Part shown: positions 44,468 through 54,611 of the stretch, piece after piece
Numbering within the stretch: position 1 is the first letter of the stretch
Layout of the letters: the number at the start of each line of letters is the position of its first letter
NCBI GenBank assembly: GCA_051647125.1
Contig: JBOFDP010000085.1
Location: 1 to 64,000, forward strand
DNA length: 64,000 nt
Source: JBOFDP01 sp051647125
GTDB taxonomy: Bacteria; Bacteroidota; Bacteroidia; Chitinophagales; Chitinophagaceae
Direction: 5' to 3'
The notes under the pieces: generated by a model
What the model saw: the letters and a program-made list of their open reading frames with translations, nothing else
Database searches by the model: none
Told to the model about the DNA's origin: nothing
Translations under genes and position numbers: made by a program

Positions 44468-47400
44468 TTAATATTCACTATTTCTGGGAGCTTTATCATC
44501 AGCAGGAACAAGTTCAAAATCAGTACCTACATTAAAAGTATATAAAATCTTTTTAGTAAATGTATCATATTTTCTTTTAGCAGCTTGGTTATTACTTAAA
44601 TTTTTAGTTGTAGTTCCAAAGATAGGAACAGTTTTAGTACCAAAAGGCATATAATCTAAATAGCCTGGCATTGTTTGAATTTTCAACAAATTAGTAAAAA
44701 TACTATCTGTAGGTTGTAAATTTACATACCTATCTAACAATAATATTTTACCTTCAGAAGCAGATATGCCCATATTAATTCCTTTAGGTCCACTTGCATC
44801 ATAATCAAATAAAATCTCCCAATCTTTACCTTTAGTTCCTGAAGCACATTTAATTAATGCAAATTTTTGAGTACCAATTTTTGATCCTGAAGGAAACGTA
44901 TATGTATTATTAGCAGTAGAATTTATTCCTTTTGCTGACATATAATATAAAGTGTAACCCGATATATCTATCTCTGTATCAGTAGTATTATATATTTCTA
45001 TATAATCATTTTTATAAATAGCACGGTCATTTCCACCACCACCATAAACACCTGAAATAATTATATTAGGAACAAGAGAAGGATTTATTTTATACTCTGC
45101 AAATACTATATTACTATTATTAGCTTCTTTGATAGCTATAGCCTTAATAGTTGTATTTTTATCCACCAAAATAGGACCTGTATATTTTGTAGAACATATC
45201 GTAGGAGTAGATCCATCTATGGTATAATAAATATCTGCATTCGTTGTAGCACAACTGATAATTACATTAAGATGATTTAGGTAAGTACCCGATTCTGGCG
45301 TAAATACTGGATCTGAAACCATATCTATAGGAATAATAGTATATCCAGAGGAAACTACCTCGCTATTAGCCATATTTGGAGCAACAGTAATAGCTTTAAT
45401 GATACTCTTACCCACATTTAAACTAATAGGGCTATTATAACTCAAAGTATTAGAGCTCCTAATAATTGGTATACTACCATCTATGGTATAATAAATAGTA
45501 GCACCAGGAGTAACCGTAGAAAGGGTTATGGTTTTACCTTCCTCGTAAATCCCTTCCTCTGGATTAAATTTAGGAGCCACTGCTGTAGGTATATAATCTC
45601 CTATGCAAAGGTTATCAATATTTACAGACGTACTACCTCCTTGAACATCTTTTTTTATTCTAATTCGTATGCTACTTCCTATGTTGATAGGCACTTCTGC
45701 ATCCAACATATTTCCCTCCCACTTAGGTGCTGTAAAAACAGAAGCGGTCCTTATCCAATTATTACCACTATCTATAGAATACTCTACATAAATTTTACCT
45801 CCAGAATGTGAGCCATAAGAACCATATTTAAATTTAACATAACCCACACCATCCATTTTTTCAAACCTCATTTCTATCCTATTCCCTCCAAGACTAGCAT
45901 CACTATTATTACCTCTTAAACGTATAGATTTAGTGCCTGCATATCTATCATTAGCATCCATAACACAATGTCCTGCAATAAACCATATTCCTGAATTAAG
46001 AGTTGATTCTGTACCTGCATATACACCTCCAGTTCTTATATCAAAATCTTCATACAAAGCACAACCTGGCGGATTTACCACTGATGGTGGATCAAGATGT
46101 AAATCTTCCACATCTGTAGGTATACGAAAAACAAATTGATAACCTCCATAATATTTGGCTACCAAAGCAATAACATTACACAAACCTTTAGGCACAAGGT
46201 TCTTTCCTGTATAAGAATTTTTTGTATATGACAATAGTTGTTGTATATTATCTTTTTGGATTAAATAAATATTCCCTAAAAACCTTTCTCCTTGCATAGA
46301 ACCAAAATAACTATTTTCTATTTTTACCAATTGAGATTCATGTTTAGGGTTATCCGTTGCTAAATCAACCATTAAAGCATCCAAGTTTATAGATACGGGT
46401 GTTATAAACTTACCACTACCCACTATCACAATACTCGGGTCTTTCTCTTTAGCACCATGATTGGCAGAAAAAGAAACAATAACTTTCCCTACATTCTGAG
46501 AGGTAAGCACAGAACCATTTAAGTTAATAACAATTTCATCGCCTTGCTTAAATTTAATGTCACTGGCTTTTTTGTTTAAAAAAATACAAATAGCACGATG
46601 ATTGTCCTCTGGGTCTTGAATGAACAATTGGGAATCCGGCATATTCGAAAAAGAATTATCAGACACTACAATACCCCTAATGGCAGTATCTCCAACCAAA
46701 GGAAACCTATTCATCTTTCCTTTCCAAGAACGGAGTTCACTAATTTTTTTTATTTTCCAATTTTTGGGAACTTCTTTATTAAAGACAACCGTATCATTTG
46801 GGTTAAAATTTATATCTTCCATACCACTTATTACAAGTTGTATCGTTTCTCTATATTGAGAAACTACGGCTATCAAACTTCCTGCCCCTTTAGGAGCGAA
46901 TTGGTTAGCAAAACTGGCAAACGGACTTGTTACCAAACTAATAGTATTTTTTCTACTATCTTCTATGGATATGCTATAGCTACTACTTTGAGTTAATACA
47001 TCTCCCATTGTTTGTTTTCCTGCTGCTATAGTGTCTATCATCACATTAGAAAGTTTTATCAATTGACTTTGATGTATGGAAGAAAGATTTGTAATATCAG
47101 AAATTTGTAACGTATCTACAGAATTATTTAAAGACCCTTTTACAATATAATTATCAGACAACCTTAAAGGCATATTAATAATTGTTTGAGAACTATTATC
47201 CACCATGCCCAACTCTATTTGATTGTTATAACTCAGAAGTCCTAAACCTGCCAATTTTATGAATATACGCATACCTACAGGATAAGTAGTATACAATCCC
47301 AATCCATCTATTAAAACTTGAATGCCTGCTGTAGTATCTTGTATATGAATACACTTATAAAAATTACCATTTCTATCACTACTCACGACCACGCCTTGTA

Positions 47401-47602
47401 TCACCCAATTAGCATCATTAGGTATCTTATAAATACTCCCATCTGTAGGCATACAACCACGAAGTTCGGCAATAGTGGTATTGACCTGCTTCAGATATTG
47501 TTCATCTTCTATATTTTTAATGTTGGGAATAAAATTTTTCTTAATACAACTGAACTGTATTATTAGAAAAAAAATACTGCAAATAGTTACTAATTTTTTC
47601 AT
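44468..47602 (-). CDS. Large DUF5689 / chitobiase-repeat / lamin-tail lipoprotein
   Basis: The 1044-residue protein begins with a lipobox (LIIQFSC, Cys 19). Two DUF5689-like OB-type modules occupy about 35-255 and 285-505 (IPNDANWVIQGVVVSSDRNGNFY; GDTAIRGIVVSDNSFSNM). A jelly-roll region of the choice-of-anchor J type follows (CALYEDFDIRTGG..., to about 680). Then come two chitobiase C-terminal-like repeats (PGATIYYTIDGSIP; NADIYYTIDGSTPT) and a lamin-tail domain (NDYIEIYNTTDTEIDISGYT). Such parts bind nucleic acids or glycans on the cell surface. Intact and long. Middle of the TonB operon. Confidence 0.85.
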   Translation of the reverse strand: MKKLVTICSIFFLIIQFSCIKKNFIPNIKNIEDEQYLKQVNTTIAELRGCMPTDGSIYKIPNDANWVIQGVVVSSDRNGNFYKCIHIQDTTAGIQVLIDGLGLYTTYPVGMRIFIKLAGLGLLSYNNQIELGMVDNSSQTIINMPLRLSDNYIVKGSLNNSVDTLQISDITNLSSIHQSQLIKLSNVMIDTIAAGKQTMGDVLTQSSSYSISIEDSRKNTISLVTSPFASFANQFAPKGAGSLIAVVSQYRETIQLVISGMEDINFNPNDTVVFNKEVPKNWKIKKISELRSWKGKMNRFPLVGDTAIRGIVVSDNSFSNMPDSQLFIQDPEDNHRAICIFLNKKASDIKFKQGDEIVINLNGSVLTSQNVGKVIVSFSANHGAKEKDPSIVIVGSGKFITPVSINLDALMVDLATDNPKHESQLVKIENSYFGSMQGERFLGNIYLIQKDNIQQLLSYTKNSYTGKNLVPKGLCNVIALVAKYYGGYQFVFRIPTDVEDLHLDPPSVVNPPGCALYEDFDIRTGGVYAGTESTLNSGIWFIAGHCVMDANDRYAGTKSIRLRGNNSDASLGGNRIEMRFEKMDGVGYVKFKYGSYGSHSGGKIYVEYSIDSGNNWIRTASVFTAPKWEGNMLDAEVPINIGSSIRIRIKKDVQGGSTSVNIDNLCIGDYIPTAVAPKFNPEEGIYEEGKTITLSTVTPGATIYYTIDGSIPIIRSSNTLSYNSPISLNVGKSIIKAITVAPNMANSEVVSSGYTIIPIDMVSDPVFTPESGTYLNHLNVIISCATTNADIYYTIDGSTPTICSTKYTGPILVDKNTTIKAIAIKEANNSNIVFAEYKINPSLVPNIIISGVYGGGGNDRAIYKNDYIEIYNTTDTEIDISGYTLYYMSAKGINSTANNTYTFPSGSKIGTQKFALIKCASGTKGKDWEILFDYDASGPKGINMGISASEGKILLLDRYVNLQPTDSIFTNLLKIQTMPGYLDYMPFGTKTVPIFGTTTKNLSNNQAAKRKYDTFTKKILYTFNVGTDFELVPADDKAPRNSEY

Positions 47603-47611
47603 AAAAAAAAT

Positions 47612-48409
47612 TTAAAATCTTGAATTATAAAAATGAATATCATGGGTATCTTTTATAAATATTTGTCGTGATTGTCTTTCTGGGCTAGTACTTGTTGATG
47701 TATCGTAAATACCCACAATAGAACCACTTCCTTTAGGAAGTTTATATTTAGCAAAGGAAGCATTATTATTTATATTTAAGTAAAATGTATCTCTTGGATT
47801 ATTGTTATTTTCTATACGAATAAAATAAAAATTAGCAATAGAATATGTTTTATTAGTATCCGCTTCCACTACTTGAAATTTTTCTAATTTGACCAATGTG
47901 CCACGATATTTTACATCTTTCAACTCCTGAGAGGTAAGCACCTGAGGCAGAGGATTAAGAAACGAATAAAGTCTAAAATTTTGTGTTACTTGCAATGCAG
48001 TATAAGGCATTGGCTTGCCAGCATAATCAATACCTCCATTCAATTGTATAGGACCATAATAGTTTTGTACATAAGCACCCAATAAATTAACTCTTATTAA
48101 TCTACCAAAAGGAAATTGAGGGTACAAAGGTGTATTGTTAATTCTAATTACAATACCTCCAGTATTATCTTGTACATAAATTTGCTTATAAAAATTACCT
48201 TGTTTATCATCACTAACTACCACTGCTTCAATCCAAATAGGATCAGAAATTGGAGTACCTATATTAGTAGATAGTCGTCTAATTTCAGCTATTGTTTTCC
48301 ATGTTAAACTTTGATCTTTTGGAGGGGTTTCCACATGAGTAGGAGATAAATCCGCTTTTAAGCAAGAAGTAAAAATAATTGTTATCAATAAAAAATATTT
48401 ATATATCAT
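47612..48409 (-). CDS. DUF5689 lipoprotein
   Basis: The 265-residue protein has a short signal peptide with lipobox (ITIIFTSC) and one DUF5689 module (TWKTIAEIRRLSTNIGTPI; WIEAVVVSDDKQGNFYKQI; VQDNTGGIVIRINNTPLY), closely similar to the first module of the next gene's product. Being encoded right after a TonB-dependent receptor, it could play the SusD-like role of substrate-binding lid, though it has no SusD homology. Gaps to neighbours are about 8-9 bases. Confidence 0.85.
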   Translation of the reverse strand: MIYKYFLLITIIFTSCLKADLSPTHVETPPKDQSLTWKTIAEIRRLSTNIGTPISDPIWIEAVVVSDDKQGNFYKQIYVQDNTGGIVIRINNTPLYPQFPFGRLIRVNLLGAYVQNYYGPIQLNGGIDYAGKPMPYTALQVTQNFRLYSFLNPLPQVLTSQELKDVKYRGTLVKLEKFQVVEADTNKTYSIANFYFIRIENNNNPRDTFYLNINNNASFAKYKLPKGSGSIVGIYDTSTSTSPERQSRQIFIKDTHDIHFYNSRF

Positions 48410-48417
48410 AATCTCTA

Positions 48418-51228
48418 TTATTGCATTCTAAAAGATACCGTAAGTTGATAATTAATACCATACGCATATATTGCTTTGGGTGGAAATTTATTGTTATCGC
48501 CTATTGTAAAATCATACCTTAGTTGTTCGTATCCAAAAGCAATAATATTTTTGTTGTTCAACATGTTATTGATAGAGGCAAAAATATTAATATACAATTT
48601 TTTCTTAGATTTGAATTTGAAAGATTTATTTAAAAACCAATTATATCCAGCCATAGCATTTAAGGTAAACTCGTAAGGTGTAGAAAGTTGGGTTATAGCG
48701 TTTTTGTATGTAGCACTATTAGTGTCCATACCACCAGTAAAGGTTATAGTACGTGTATTGGGAGCAAAATCATAATATAATGGACCTGCCACATTTCCTG
48801 TAAGACTTACAAACCAATATTTTGGTGAATTATATCTCAGTTGAACTGTATAAGCTTGAGATATGGTATTAGGGATTCTAAAATTTTTAATATATACCTC
48901 TTGATCTTGCTGTACCTCATTGGTGTTATCTATAGTAATAATTTCTTTAGGTCTATCAGAATAATAATAATTGCCATAAGTGGTTGCTAAATTAGCTTCT
49001 AATGTTGGGGTAATCTTTATTTGTAAGGCAGCTTCCACTCCTATGCTACGTTGTTGAACATCGTATAAAGACAAATTTACAAAGGTGTTATAATTATCAT
49101 CAAAATAAGACCTTGTACTAAAAAGATTAGTTTGCTGAACAAAAAATAAAGCAGCTTGAAACTTCACCACATTGCCTCTATAAAAATACCCTATTTCACT
49201 ACTAAAAATAGTAGCATTCTTGGTGTTAGGAACAACTGCGTCTCGAGTGCGTGGAGACAAATAAACCTGACTTGCAAAAGGAGGTTGGCTACCTCCATAT
49301 AGATTAATCTTTAGATAATTCTTACCATTTATTTTATATGTAAATCCCCCTTTCAAAATAAAATTGATATAGGTATGTACAACTCCTTTCCCAAAAGAAT
49401 TATCCATAAATAAACCAGATTTGTAATATCCATATCTATAAAAAGAAGAGACACTGATATTAGCACCTGCAAAAATATCAATTTGATTATATTTGGCATT
49501 AATTTGTCCCCAAGCATTAGCTTTCTGATTGTATATAGCATAATTATAATTATAAATATCTCCTTTACGAATAATCTCATTAGGATTATTCAGATTTACT
49601 TGCGAAGCATTTGGGTTAGTAGGAAATGCACTTTGTCCAAACTGATTAAGATTTACAAAATAATTTCCTCCTAACAAATCATTTACTTCCTTAAAATAAT
49701 GAGTGTAAGAATATGTATAGTTTACCCCACTATTGAATATATAATTATCCGTAAGAATATGATTTCCTATAATAGAAGCACGCAATACGATGGGGTCATA
49801 TCTATTTTCTCCTATTAAATATCGAGAACGCTTTTCGGTAGGAGAAACTCCATCAAATACATCTGTATTGGTCAGATTAGCTTGATAAAAATTATCCCAA
49901 TTAATTTGTAAAAGGTTAGGATTTGCTTTTATCTTATCATAAACTTGTTGATACAAACCAGGATTATTAATATAATAACTTGGTAAATAGCGATAATAAT
50001 CTGGTCGAGGATCTGCCGTATTATACCAATCTAAATTTGTTTTCCCACTCCTTCCAAATATACCACAAAGATTGATACTCAACTTATTGCTTTTATTCAC
50101 CCGCCATTCATCCGTTAGCGAAATTATAGGCGTATGGTTATTGGAAACCACTGCACTACGAAAATCACCATTATAATAACCCCAATTAGGGTTGTAAAAA
50201 TTTGTACCTGCCAATTCTTTTGCCTCCGCTACTGTAGGCGAATTCGTAGCTCTTTGGGTAGGAGCACCTAATACAGTAAAATTTAATAAATGATTCTTAA
50301 TATGTTTATCCATAGATAAAAAATAAGAATAAGCATCACCCCATCTACCTGGCATACTATTAAAAGAAAAGTGTCCTGGTATAGGAGGTAAGGCGTATCT
50401 TTTTGTAAAAGCAACTGCTACCGACCAACCATATTTTAATAAACCAGAAGAATAACTTAATCGCCATGTATTCGTATAATTAACATTGCTATTAACATAG
50501 GTAACATTAAGCTGAGGTCGAATATTTGAAGCAAAGGTATTTAGTGATTGGATTCTACCCAATCCCACAACAGCATTCTCATTTTCAAATAATCCATATG
50601 TTGAAGTGTTATTTCTCAACATATCATTCAATCCACCCCATACACTATAAGAAGCAAACCCTGTATTTATATCATTGACAACACTACCATTAAACAACAC
50701 TATATTTTGATTATTAGTATTACCTCGGGGCAAAAAACTAAAACTTCCTAAATTAAATTGTGTTTGTTGTAAAAACAAATTCATTGTTGAGGTAAGTAAT
50801 GAAGATACTGGTTGGCTAGCCCCACCACCATCCATATCATTTTCAGACATTTCTACTATCGGTATATCTATTATCCAGGCAGAGTTCTGGCTCTCTATTG
50901 TAATATTCCCCAAGTCATATTCTTTTTGTTCAGCATTAAGGTACAAGATAATTTGTTTGGGAGAGTAAGCTTCTTTCTGTATTTGAATTTCTATATATGG
51001 ATTCTTATTCCATATAGTTGAAAAAGAAAAATTTCCATTAATATTACTAACTATAAACGTTGTATCTTCAAAAAGAACAACCTTTGCTCCCACAATAGGA
51101 TCTCTAAAACTATTTACTATTTTGCCTTTAATAGTTACTGCATCATGACGATATATTGTTTTTATTTTTTCTTGACCATAAACAGAGAATGAAAATCCAA
51201 AAATAAATAATATATGTTTCATATTCAT
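48418..51228 (-). CDS. TonB-dependent outer membrane receptor
   Basis: The 936-residue protein has a signal peptide (MKHILFIFGFSFSVYGQ), a carboxypeptidase-like regulatory domain (VTIKGKIVNSFRDPIVGAKVVLFEDT), a plug (LGSFSFLPRGNTNNQNIVLFNGSVV) and a long beta barrel ending in an aromatic segment (INYQLTVSFRMQ, a BamA signal). It imports a bulky ligand with energy from TonB. The start may be the first Met or the third residue. A TAnnTTTG box ends 13 bases before it. It heads a four-gene operon with two DUF5689 lipoproteins and a nuclease. Confidence 0.92.
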   Translation of the reverse strand: MNMKHILFIFGFSFSVYGQEKIKTIYRHDAVTIKGKIVNSFRDPIVGAKVVLFEDTTFIVSNINGNFSFSTIWNKNPYIEIQIQKEAYSPKQIILYLNAEQKEYDLGNITIESQNSAWIIDIPIVEMSENDMDGGGASQPVSSLLTSTMNLFLQQTQFNLGSFSFLPRGNTNNQNIVLFNGSVVNDINTGFASYSVWGGLNDMLRNNTSTYGLFENENAVVGLGRIQSLNTFASNIRPQLNVTYVNSNVNYTNTWRLSYSSGLLKYGWSVAVAFTKRYALPPIPGHFSFNSMPGRWGDAYSYFLSMDKHIKNHLLNFTVLGAPTQRATNSPTVAEAKELAGTNFYNPNWGYYNGDFRSAVVSNNHTPIISLTDEWRVNKSNKLSINLCGIFGRSGKTNLDWYNTADPRPDYYRYLPSYYINNPGLYQQVYDKIKANPNLLQINWDNFYQANLTNTDVFDGVSPTEKRSRYLIGENRYDPIVLRASIIGNHILTDNYIFNSGVNYTYSYTHYFKEVNDLLGGNYFVNLNQFGQSAFPTNPNASQVNLNNPNEIIRKGDIYNYNYAIYNQKANAWGQINAKYNQIDIFAGANISVSSFYRYGYYKSGLFMDNSFGKGVVHTYINFILKGGFTYKINGKNYLKINLYGGSQPPFASQVYLSPRTRDAVVPNTKNATIFSSEIGYFYRGNVVKFQAALFFVQQTNLFSTRSYFDDNYNTFVNLSLYDVQQRSIGVEAALQIKITPTLEANLATTYGNYYYSDRPKEIITIDNTNEVQQDQEVYIKNFRIPNTISQAYTVQLRYNSPKYWFVSLTGNVAGPLYYDFAPNTRTITFTGGMDTNSATYKNAITQLSTPYEFTLNAMAGYNWFLNKSFKFKSKKKLYINIFASINNMLNNKNIIAFGYEQLRYDFTIGDNNKFPPKAIYAYGINYQLTVSFRMQ

Positions 51229-51240
51229 AACTTCACACTA

Positions 51241-51248
51241 CAAAAGTA
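51241..51248 (-). promoter_or_regulatory. -7 box upstream of the TonB receptor operon
   Basis: Reverse strand TACTTTTG, exact, 12 bases before the first ATG. The transcript leader would be only a few bases. Confidence 0.5.
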
Positions 51249-51637
51249 AATCAAGTTTATATAAGAAAGAATTTCTTGAGTTACAAAATAATTAATTTTT
51301 GATGTTTTGTCTATTAATAAGTTATAGTTAAAAATTTAACAAAAACACTTTAAAATCAAAAATCAAGGGATTCCACCCTATTTGTAATAAATACTACACA
51401 TTTTTGTAAATCCTACAGATAGAGAATATAACGCTGAAGAGGTTTTGGATACAAATCTATATGTTTGTAATAATTCCAATGTCATTTATGAATACACAAA
51501 AATAGAATCCAAGATTTTAAAAGGTGGAAAATATCCGATAGTAAAATGCATTTTTTTACAGTAACTTGTAAATACAAGAAGGTACAATAAGGTGTCTCTA
51601 AAGAATAATCTTTAGTTATTCTTCTTTTAAATTATTG
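51249..51637. other. Intergenic region with a startless coding-like fragment and a hairpin
   Basis: On the forward strand 51391-51564 is open (..VNPTDREYNAEEVLDTNLY.., ..EYTKIESKILKGGKYPIV..) and looks coding by composition but has no start codon; it may be a remnant. AAGAATAA (51601-51608) pairs with TTATTCTT (51616-51623), a small terminator-like hairpin just before the uvrA promoter. Otherwise nothing seen. Confidence 0.45.
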
Positions 51638-51645
51638 TAACTTTG
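51638..51645 (+). promoter_or_regulatory. -7 box upstream of uvrA
   Basis: TAACTTTG, exact, ending nine bases before the ATG at 51655. It rules out the in-frame TTG at 51643, which lies inside the box, and predicts a near-leaderless transcript. Confidence 0.55.
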
Positions 51646-51654
51646 TGCTTCTTT

Positions 51655-54411
51655 ATGGGAATAGAAAATATCCATATTCATGGTGCAAGAGAGAATAATC
51701 TAAAGAATATTAATGTAGATTTTCCTCAACAACAACTTATTATTGTTACAGGTCTTTCTGGTTCAGGAAAATCCTCCTTGGCTATGGATGTACTTTTTGC
51801 TGAAGGGCAACGTCGCTATGCTGAAAGTCTTTCCTCTTATGCTAGGCAATTTCTTATACGTGCGAAAAAACCCGATGTAGATTATATTACGGGTATTGCT
51901 CCGGCTATTGCGATAAATCAAAAAGTGGTCAACAGAACACCTCGTTCTACCGTAGGGAGCATTACAGAAATTTATGATTATTTACGTATTTTATTTGCTC
52001 GTATAGGGAAAATTTATTCTCCAATTTCTGGCATAGAAGTAACAAGGCAAGATACTGATTTTGTATTAAATTTTATTCTTCAATCTTCATTAAATTGCAA
52101 AATATATATTTTATTTCCTTTCCCAAACACAAAAGATAAAAATGAGATTACTAAAGATTGCCAAATTCTTCTTCAAAAAGGATTTACTCGGTTATGGATT
52201 AATAATGAAGTTACAAACATAGAAGATATTAGAAAAAAATCTATAGATACTCAAAAAGCATTTGTTTTAGTAGACCGATTAATTATCTACAACAAAGAGG
52301 ATGAAGATACCTTACATCGGTTAACAGATTCCTTGAATACTGCGTTTTTTGAGGGGCATAATGAGATGACGCTACAAATAAATAATAACATATATTCATT
52401 TACCAATAGCTTACAAGCTGATGGTATAAACTTTGAAACTCCTTCTCCTAATCTTTTTTCATATAACAACTCTTTAGGGTCTTGTGCCACCTGTGAAGGG
52501 TTAGGATTTAGTTTGGGTATTGATGAGCATTTAGTTATCCCTAATAAAAATATCAGCCTTTATGATGGGGCTGTTGTTCCTTGGAAAGGAGCAATTATGG
52601 GTTGGTGGAAAGAACAGTTTATAACTAATGCCCGTCAATTTAATTTTCCTATTCACAAACCTATCACCGAACTTACAGAAGAACAATACAAAACACTCTG
52701 GAAAGGTAATAAGTATGCACAGGGCATTGATGCATTTTTTGAAGACATACAACGTCATCTATATAAAATGCACTACCGCATACTATATGCTAGATACAGA
52801 GGAAAAACAATCTGCCCTACTTGTAAAGGATCTCGCCTATGTAAAGAGTCTTTATATATAAAAATTAAAGGGAAAAATATATACGAACTTTGTACTATGC
52901 CTATAGAAGCTCTTTGGCAATGGCACAAAACACAATCTTGGGATACACATGAAAAAAATATTGCAAAAAGACTTTTTATAGAAATAGAACAACGACTAAA
53001 AACTATTATAGACGTTGGAATGCCTTATCTTACATTAAATAGAGCTGCCAATACCTTAAGTGGGGGCGAAAGCCAACGACTGCAACTAGCAAAATTCTTA
53101 GGAAGTAATCTTACTCAATCTCTCTATATTTTAGATGAACCTTCTATAGGACTCCATCCTCGAGATACTCATCATCTTATCAATATACTAAAAAAATTAC
53201 GCGACTTAGGAAATACGGTTATTGTTGTAGAACATGATGAACAAATTATAAAAGAAGCAGATTATATTATAGATATGGGTCCTTTAGCTGGTAAAAAAGG
53301 TGGGGAAGTAGTATTTGCAGGAACTCCTAAAAATTTATCACAAACAAAAACACTGACCTCTGAATACCTCAGTAAGAAAAAAAATATAGGTAACCATAAG
53401 CATCATCTCCCAAGTTATACAAAACTTATCAAAATAAAAGGTGCTGTACATAACAATCTAAAAAATATAGATATTTCTTTTCCTCTATATGCTATGACCG
53501 TAGTTTGTGGAGTAAGTGGTAGTGGAAAATCTTCTTTAGTAAAACATATTTTATACCCCGCCCTGGTGAAGGCTAAAAAATTATCCCTCCCTATTACCAA
53601 TAATCTTGGACAATATAAAACTTTAGTAGGTAATTTAGATGAAGTAAAACACATTGAATGGATTGATCAAAATACAATAGGACGTACTTCTCGTAGCAAT
53701 CCGATTTCTTATATGAAAGCCTACGACGATATTCGACAACTTTTTTCAAATCAATACCAAAGCAAATTAAGAGGATTTCTTCCCAAACATTTTTCTTTCA
53801 ATGTAGAAGGAGGAAGATGTGAAAAATGTAAGGGAGAAGGGGAAGAAGTTGTTGAAATGCAGTTTCTGGCAGATGTACGACTTGAATGTGAAGTATGTCA
53901 TGGCAAAAGGTTTAAAGATGAAGTACTGGAAGTAACCTACAATAAAAAAAATATTTATGATGTTCTCAATATGACCGTCGATGAGGCCATAGATTTTTTT
54001 AACAATGAAAAACATTTTATACACAAAATAAAGGCTTTACAAAAAGTAGGATTAGGATATGTTGCTCTTGGGCAAAGCCTTTCCTCTATGAGTGGAGGAG
54101 AATTACAACGTACCAAGCTAGCCACTTTTCTGGTAGATAAAGATAACCCTCCACATACCATATTTATCTTTGACGAACCCACTACAGGACTTCATTTTGA
54201 TGATGTCAATAAGCTATACCATGCTTTTTCTCAACTCATAGAAAAAGGAAATACCATCATTATTGTAGAACATCATTTAGATCTTATAAGACATGCTGAT
54301 TGGATTATAGAGCTAGGACCTGAATCTGGAGAAAAAGGAGGTTATTTACTCTACTGTGGACATCAAAAAGAATATTTAAAACAAAACACCCCTACTACCA
54401 AATTTTTATAA
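51655..54411 (+). CDS. uvrA: Excinuclease ABC subunit A
   Basis: The 918-residue damage-recognition ATPase of nucleotide excision repair has two ABC modules: GLSGSGKSSLA and GVSGSGKSSLV (Walker A), LSGGESQRLQLA and MSGGELQRTKLA (signatures), and DEPSIGLHPRD and DEPTTGLHFDD (Walker B). Zinc modules are visible as CATCEGLGF...CPTCKGSR and CEKCKGEGEE...CEVCHGKRF. Length is normal. Confidence 0.97.
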   Translation: MGIENIHIHGARENNLKNINVDFPQQQLIIVTGLSGSGKSSLAMDVLFAEGQRRYAESLSSYARQFLIRAKKPDVDYITGIAPAIAINQKVVNRTPRSTVGSITEIYDYLRILFARIGKIYSPISGIEVTRQDTDFVLNFILQSSLNCKIYILFPFPNTKDKNEITKDCQILLQKGFTRLWINNEVTNIEDIRKKSIDTQKAFVLVDRLIIYNKEDEDTLHRLTDSLNTAFFEGHNEMTLQINNNIYSFTNSLQADGINFETPSPNLFSYNNSLGSCATCEGLGFSLGIDEHLVIPNKNISLYDGAVVPWKGAIMGWWKEQFITNARQFNFPIHKPITELTEEQYKTLWKGNKYAQGIDAFFEDIQRHLYKMHYRILYARYRGKTICPTCKGSRLCKESLYIKIKGKNIYELCTMPIEALWQWHKTQSWDTHEKNIAKRLFIEIEQRLKTIIDVGMPYLTLNRAANTLSGGESQRLQLAKFLGSNLTQSLYILDEPSIGLHPRDTHHLINILKKLRDLGNTVIVVEHDEQIIKEADYIIDMGPLAGKKGGEVVFAGTPKNLSQTKTLTSEYLSKKKNIGNHKHHLPSYTKLIKIKGAVHNNLKNIDISFPLYAMTVVCGVSGSGKSSLVKHILYPALVKAKKLSLPITNNLGQYKTLVGNLDEVKHIEWIDQNTIGRTSRSNPISYMKAYDDIRQLFSNQYQSKLRGFLPKHFSFNVEGGRCEKCKGEGEEVVEMQFLADVRLECEVCHGKRFKDEVLEVTYNKKNIYDVLNMTVDEAIDFFNNEKHFIHKIKALQKVGLGYVALGQSLSSMSGGELQRTKLATFLVDKDNPPHTIFIFDEPTTGLHFDDVNKLYHAFSQLIEKGNTIIIVEHHLDLIRHADWIIELGPESGEKGGYLLYCGHQKEYLKQNTPTTKFL

Positions 54412-54465
54412 AATAAAGGTTTTTCATAATTTTAAAAAATTTCAATCTATTTAACAAAATACTAT

Positions 54466-54473
54466 TAATTTTG
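54466..54473 (+). promoter_or_regulatory. -7 box upstream of tRNA-Met
   Basis: TAATTTTG, exact, 16 bases before the tRNA. Confidence 0.5.
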
Positions 54474-54489
54474 TGGATCGTTAATGTTG

Positions 54490-54563
54490 GGCGAGGTAGC
54501 TCAGGTGGTTAGAGCGCAGGATTCATAACCCTGAGGTGGCGGGTTCAATTCCCGCCCTCGCTA
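54490..54563 (+). tRNA. tRNA with CAT anticodon (tRNA-Met, elongator-like)
   Basis: A full cloverleaf folds. Acceptor GGCGAGG pairs with CCTCGCT (first pair G-T), D stem GCTC/GAGC, anticodon stem CAGGA/CCCTG with an A-C mismatch next to the loop TTCATAA, T arm GCGGG/CCCGC with TTCAATT, discriminator A. Initiator tRNAs have a 1-72 mismatch and three G-C pairs in the anticodon stem, which are not seen. A lysidine-modified tRNA-Ile is a second option that sequence alone does not exclude. Confidence 0.9.
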
Positions 54564-54611
54564 CTTATTATTTTAATTATCTAACTTTCAAAATATTAAA
54601 CCCAAAAATTT

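Noticed and set aside
54490..54563. Initiator tRNA-Met
   Set aside because: It has a G-T pair rather than a mismatch at 1-72 and lacks the three G-C pairs of the initiator anticodon stem.
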